Shown piece after piece: positions 32,278 through 35,494 of a stretch of DNA of 35,494 bases. The DNA is from Flavobacteriales bacterium UBA7878. Its GTDB lineage: Bacteria; Bacteroidota; Bacteroidia; Flavobacteriales; Schleiferiaceae. The translations under genes and the position numbers were made by a program. Below the pieces are notes generated by a model that had not been told where the DNA came from, did no database searches, and was given only the letters and a program-made list of their open reading frames with translations. The DNA is taken from the NCBI GenBank assembly GCA_002501205.1, contig DLRW01000057.1:1-35494 (forward strand). Reading direction: 5' to 3'. Within the stretch, counting starts at the first letter, position 1, and each line of letters begins with the position of its first letter.

Positions 32278-33725
32278 TAGTTCTTGAATAAGAGGTATCG
32301 CAGTTGGAGGTTGGCCTGACCGGGACGGTGGTCAGCGGCAAAATTTTGGGCTTGGTCTTGGGTAATGTCGTTGAGCGGCAAGGCATAGCTTAAGGCAAAG
32401 CTCAAACGTTCGGAGTATTGAAATTCGTAGCTAAGGCTGGCTGAGAAATTCACCGGAGCAAAGCTGTTCATAGATTGATTGAATTCCTTGTGCTCAACTT
32501 TTGGATCTTGCTTAAATACTGTAGTGGTTTTGGTCTCATCCATTCGCACGGAAAGGAGGACATCCGTATTAAGGCCTAAGCCGAAGCTGTGTTGTGAGTT
32601 CAGTTTATATTGATAGGAAACCGGAATGCGAAGGCTTTGTAAGCTCTTGTAATGACGTGCCGTTTGAACTTCGGTTCGACCCAGGCCAAAGAATGTGCTA
32701 TCATGCATGGTTTCTAAACCAATATCACCACTTTGGGTATAGATAATTCCCGTACGAACAGATGAAATCTTATTCCAGCCATATTCGTACTCTAATCCTG
32801 CACTAAAGCCAGGGCTTCCCATTTTACCATTCAAAGCCTGGCTAATTACCAGACCTCCGCTAGCGTAAACCTTAGAATAGGCCTGAGGAATATAAGGTTC
32901 GATTACCGGTTCTTCGGAGGAAAGATCCTGCATTACAAAATGGCGAGGGGCTAAATCTGCATCCAGGTTTACATTCATTGGATGTAAGTCACTTGCCTGT
33001 AAATTGGAATTAGGTTCAATACGCAAAGCTTGAACAGCAGGGCTGCTTTCTGTCGGATGAGCACCTATAACTAGCGCACGGTTATCTTGAACATAAGCCA
33101 AATCCTCACTTTCAAGAGTGTTTCCAGTAGTTGAGGCACTGCTGTTGCTTAAGGCCGGAGTGCTGTTCTCAATAGTTTCAGGACTTTGGCTAAGGGGCAT
33201 TTCCACAGTTTCGGCTGCTACAGGGCTTTTTGCAGCAGGAGCCGTTTCAACAATATTTTGCTGAGGTAATGCTGTTTCTGTAGGCCCAAATTGATTTGCT
33301 TGGTTTTGGAAAAGCAATAGGCTACTTATTCCGGCAGCGGCTAAAATAGCTGCAGCACTACGCCAGTAGAATGCCAGCGGTTTGCGTCCTTTTTGGTCGA
33401 GAATGGCCTCCATTCGCGCCCAATTGTCGGGATTGTACGCAAATTGAGACTGATTAATTTTTTTATCGAAGAGTTCTTGCAGTTCAGCATTGGACATACC
33501 ATGCTCAGGACCCATTTCTTCTTCCAGAGCGTCCCAGTTAGCAGGGTTAAAGGGGAAGGAGGCTTGAGCCAATTTATCGCGGAAGAGCTTTTTAAACTCT
33601 TGCTCAGACATAGGCTCGCCAGGGTCAGACATTTGTTCAAATGCTTCCCAATTGGCCTCATTGAACTCAAAGTTCTGGCCTTCCAGCTTTTCTTCAAACA
33701 GCTTTTTAAGATCCTTTTCGGTCAT
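32277..33725 (-). CDS. Dual-membrane anti-sigma-like protein with three N-terminal repeats
   Basis: 482 residues with no signal peptide. Residues 1-110 are three tandem 38-residue repeats, each of the pattern LFxxKLxxxxFxxNxxNWxxxE (F10/F48/F86 and W26/W64/W102 are exactly 38 apart). One membrane helix follows (122-140, WRSAAAILAAAGISSLLLF), then about 140 residues rich in Pro/Ser/Ala/Glu with no predicted structure, then a barrel-like domain (about 285-482; FSAGLEYEYGW, RTGIIYTQSGDI, LRIPVSYQYKL, FGLGLNTDVLLSV, FSASLSYEFQY, LSFALSYALPL, ANLQLRYLLFK). This cytoplasm-inner membrane-periplasm-outer membrane layout is that of dual membrane-spanning anti-sigma factors (Dma) reported in Bacteroides. 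It starts 8 bases after the ECF sigma gene and overlaps the lipoprotein start. Confidence 0.75.
   Translation of the reverse strand: MTEKDLKKLFEEKLEGQNFEFNEANWEAFEQMSDPGEPMSEQEFKKLFRDKLAQASFPFNPANWDALEEEMGPEHGMSNAELQELFDKKINQSQFAYNPDNWARMEAILDQKGRKPLAFYWRSAAAILAAAGISSLLLFQNQANQFGPTETALPQQNIVETAPAAKSPVAAETVEMPLSQSPETIENSTPALSNSSASTTGNTLESEDLAYVQDNRALVIGAHPTESSPAVQALRIEPNSNLQASDLHPMNVNLDADLAPRHFVMQDLSSEEPVIEPYIPQAYSKVYASGGLVISQALNGKMGSPGFSAGLEYEYGWNKISSVRTGIIYTQSGDIGLETMHDSTFFGLGRTEVQTARHYKSLQSLRIPVSYQYKLNSQHSFGLGLNTDVLLSVRMDETKTTTVFKQDPKVEHKEFNQSMNSFAPVNFSASLSYEFQYSERLSFALSYALPLNDITQDQAQNFAADHRPGQANLQLRYLLFKN
33396..33725 (-). repeat. Three tandem 38-residue repeats in the anti-sigma-like protein
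   Basis: Units are residues 1-38, 39-76 and 77-110, that is, 114 bases each. Each starts with Met-Ser/Thr-x-x-acidic/hydrophobic, then x-x-Leu-Phe, then Phe-x-x-Asn-x-x-Asn-Trp-x-x-x-Glu. DNA identity between units is low, so the duplication is old or under selection at the protein level. Confidence 0.85.
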
Positions 33726-33733
33726 TACTGCTT

Positions 33734-34285
33734 TTAGGCTACGTTGTCCATTAAGTTACGCATCATCTCTTGCAATTTCTTGCGGGCACTGCTGAGGTGC
33801 CATTTGCTGGTTCCTTCACTCATGCCCAGCTTTTCAGCAATTTCTTTATGGTTGTATCCGTCAATGATGTAGAGGTTAAAAACCTTCTGACTCACGGGCG
33901 GAAGCTTTTGCACCAAGGCTAGTAATTCCTCGGCATCAAAGCGCTTTTCTGCTTCATTGTAGTCCATTTCACTGAGCGATGCCAGTTGCATGGGCTCTTC
34001 TACATAATCCACTTTCGAGCGTTGACTCTTGCGGTACTCATCAATGGCAGTGTTGATGGTGATCCTCCGAATCCAAGCCTCGAAAGGCACAGAGCTGGAG
34101 TAGGACTCCAGGTTATTTAAAATTTTAAGGAAGGCCTTATTCAACAGAAATTCAGCATCTTCCTTATTCCTTTCATATCGAAAGCACACAGCCATAAGTA
34201 TCCCGTAGCAGAGCTTGTAGAGCTCATACTGGGCTTTCCGCTCACCGCGGATGCAACCTTCCAGCAAATGCTTTTCGATGTTCAT
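33734..34285 (-). CDS. ECF-type RNA polymerase sigma-70 factor
   Basis: 183 residues from the ATG at 34285; an in-frame TTG three codons upstream is less likely. Sigma region 2 (about 20-90) has YKLCYGILMAVCFRY, NKEDAEFLLNKAFLKIL and the region 2.4-like FEAWIRRITINTAIDEYRK; region 4 (about 125-178) has LPPVSQKVFNLYIIDGYNHKEIAEKLGMSEGTSKWHLSSARKKL in helix-turn-helix form. There is no region 1 or 3, as in ECF sigmas. It is the first gene of the operon with the anti-sigma-like protein and the lipoprotein. The typical TAnnTTTG box is not seen upstream, consistent with recognition by another (possibly its own) sigma. Confidence 0.92.
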   Translation of the reverse strand: MNIEKHLLEGCIRGERKAQYELYKLCYGILMAVCFRYERNKEDAEFLLNKAFLKILNNLESYSSSVPFEAWIRRITINTAIDEYRKSQRSKVDYVEEPMQLASLSEMDYNEAEKRFDAEELLALVQKLPPVSQKVFNLYIIDGYNHKEIAEKLGMSEGTSKWHLSSARKKLQEMMRNLMDNVA

Positions 34286-34343
34286 GGATCCCAATTCTTC
34301 CGGCTAATTTATTGAATTTAAAGGGTTTTGCCCTCGGATCAAT

Positions 34344-34378
34344 AAAAAACGCCATTCCCCGGGAAAAGAATGACGTTT
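34344..34378 (-). terminator. Terminator of the PfkB-family gene
   Basis: On the minus strand AAACGTCATTC (34378-34368) pairs with GAATGGCGTTT (34357-34347), one G-T pair, over a ten-base loop, followed by six T (34349-34344, sharing the last three with the stem). It is 35 bases after the gene stop. Confidence 0.85.
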
Positions 34379-34412
34379 AATCTTGTTGATAAGTTGGGTA
34401 AGATTCTAAGAA

Positions 34413-35336
34413 TTAAGACATTTTCATGTCGAAATCTGTTAAACTGATGAATCGCATCACCCGATCGTGAAGATCTCCGCGGTCTAAATCGCGCAATTTA
34501 TGGGTGCCAAATTCTTCTACACAGAAGGAAGCTAAGGCAGAACCATAAATAATTCCGCGTTTCATGCTATCGAAATTTACTTCATCCGAATCGCAAACAT
34601 GACCAATAAAACCACCGGCAAAAGTATCGCCAGCTCCGGTTGGATCATATACTTCTTCCAGAGGTAAAGCAGGTGCATAGAATAATTCTTTGCCATGGAA
34701 TAATAGAGCGCCGTGTTCCCCTTTCTTAATGATCAGGTATTTAGGGCCCATTTCAAAAATCTTAGCTGCGGCTTTTACCAAAGAGTATTCGCCACTTAAT
34801 TGACGGGCCTCCTCATCATTAATGGTAAGAAGGTCCACTTCTTTCAATACCTCTTTTAATTCGGGCATGGCAATATCCATCCAGAAGTTCATAGTATCCA
34901 TTACTACCAACTTCGGACGTTGTTTCATTTGCTTTAATACCTTCATTTGAATGGCTGGGGTTAAATTTCCCAGCATTAGGTATTCGGCCTCGCGCGCTTT
35001 TTCAGGTATAATTGGATCGAAATCTGCCAATACATTTAACTCGGTTGCTAAAGAGTCGCGAGAGTTCATATCATTATGATATTGACCCTTCCAGAAAAAG
35101 GTTTTGCCCCCTTCTACGCGTTTTATTCCTTCGGTATCGATGCCCTTGGATCGCATTAAGGCTAATTTTTCTTCCGGAAAATCTTCTCCGATGATGGAAA
35201 CGATTGAAATATCTTTACAAAGATTAGAAGCAGATAGAGAAGCGTAAGTCGCTGATCCTCCGATAATTCTACCAGACTCTCCAAAGGGAGTGATTAATTC
35301 GTCAAAGGCAACTGTGCCTACGATTAAAAGACTCAT
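34413..35336 (-). CDS. PfkB-family (ribokinase-like) carbohydrate or nucleoside kinase
   Basis: 307 residues, cytoplasmic. The N-terminal di-glycine (IGGSAT, 25-30) and the C-terminal PfkB signature DPTGAGDTFAGGF (231-243), with catalytic base D237, are both intact. The enzyme phosphorylates a sugar or nucleoside hydroxyl with ATP. The sequence (GTVAFDELITPFG start and MLGNLTPAIQ) suits the ribokinase/adenosine-kinase-like branch of uncertain substrate often found in Bacteroidota. It stands alone between a terminator and a divergent tRNA-Asn gene. Confidence 0.88.
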   Translation of the reverse strand: MSLLIVGTVAFDELITPFGESGRIIGGSATYASLSASNLCKDISIVSIIGEDFPEEKLALMRSKGIDTEGIKRVEGGKTFFWKGQYHNDMNSRDSLATELNVLADFDPIIPEKAREAEYLMLGNLTPAIQMKVLKQMKQRPKLVVMDTMNFWMDIAMPELKEVLKEVDLLTINDEEARQLSGEYSLVKAAAKIFEMGPKYLIIKKGEHGALLFHGKELFYAPALPLEEVYDPTGAGDTFAGGFIGHVCDSDEVNFDSMKRGIIYGSALASFCVEEFGTHKLRDLDRGDLHDRVMRFISLTDFDMKMS

Positions 35337-35367
35337 AAAAGAAGGCTTAAAAATTTTGCCGCAAATA

Positions 35368-35398
35368 TTGTGTAATTTATCGGAAGGTGCTAATATTG
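35368..35398 (+). promoter_or_regulatory. Predicted promoter of the tRNA-Asn gene
   Basis: TTG at 35368-35370, a 20-base spacer and TAATATTG at 35391-35398 (one mismatch). It is 29 bases before the mature tRNA 5' end. Confidence 0.55.
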
Positions 35399-35427
35399 CA
35401 GCCCTTTTATGAGGGATTCACAATAAT

Positions 35428-35494
35428 GCTTCCTTAGCTCAGTTGGTTAGAGCATCTGACTGTTAATCAGAGGGTCCTTGGTTCGAGCCCAAGA
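35428..35494 (+). tRNA. tRNA-Asn (anticodon GTT), cut by the window edge
   Basis: The acceptor 5' strand GCTTCCT (35428-35434), TA, the D arm GCTC-AGTTGGTTA-GAGC, the anticodon arm TCTGA-CTGTTAA-TCAGA with anticodon GTT at 35462-35464, and the T arm CTTGG-TTCGAGC-CCAAG are all visible. The sequence stops one base into the 3' acceptor strand, so about six acceptor bases, the discriminator and any CCA are outside. The trailing A pairs with T at position 7. Confidence 0.95.

Noticed and set aside
34286..34294. TTG at 34294 as the sigma factor start
   Set aside because: The ATG at 34285 is a better start codon and the three extra residues are not part of region 2.

Overview
The window is from a member of the Bacteroidota, most likely of the order Flavobacteriales. 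The evidence is a PorW/SprE-type type IX secretion (T9SS) component, a secreted protein with a C-terminal T9SS type A sorting domain, lipoproteins with acidic residues after the lipid cysteine, a bactofilin beside the ATP synthase genes, an F-type ATPase cluster without atpD or atpC, and promoter-like sites of the TTG-N17-23-TAnnTTTG type instead of E. coli-like -35/-10 boxes. Shine-Dalgarno sequences are poor. Family-level placement (for example Cryomorphaceae/Schleiferiaceae-like) is a guess.

Layout. (1) 1-7483: the end of porW, a bactofilin, two small membrane proteins (AtpZ-like and DUF6168-like), then atpB-E-F-H-A-G, closed by a strong terminator. Two hairpins sit inside the cluster, between atpE and atpF and between atpA and atpG. 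(2) 7500-12139: two unknown exported proteins, an NtrY-like histidine kinase, an enoyl-CoA hydratase, an alpha/beta-hydrolase with a perfect 13-bp hairpin near its 5' end, and a convergent S4-domain RNA-binding protein. (3) 12140-17230: a 1318-residue T9SS-secreted beta-helix protein, followed by a duplicated 34-bp element and a terminator, and facing a divergent LytTR response regulator. (4) 17264-24025: Mn-type superoxide dismutase, a short-chain dehydrogenase, an AddA-like helicase-nuclease, Kbl, and a single-HKD phospholipase-D-like protein. Kbl and the HKD gene diverge around a clean inverted repeat. (5) 24022-30604: an apparent metal-acquisition module (TonB receptor, histidine-bearing DUF4625-like lipoprotein, Fur/Zur-family regulator) downstream of rseP and an M1-peptidase-like protein without a zinc motif. 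A 17-bp palindrome overlaps the promoter of the lipoprotein-regulator pair. (6) 30644-35336: a biotin carrier protein, then an operon of ECF sigma factor, envelope-spanning anti-sigma-like protein with three 38-residue repeats, and lipoprotein, then a PfkB-family kinase. (7) The right edge cuts a tRNA-Asn(GTT).

The most interesting material is the sigma / dual-membrane protein / lipoprotein operon, which looks like a one-protein signalling path from outer membrane to sigma factor with a triplicated cytoplasmic motif. Next is the metal operon, whose palindrome covers the -33 element. Third is a set of genes (histidine kinase, S4 protein, addA, HKD protein) whose -7-like boxes lie only 12-14 bases before the start codon, suggesting leaderless mRNAs. 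No CRISPR array, prophage, IS element or rRNA was seen. Every function given is read from sequence motifs and memory of the families; no database search was run.
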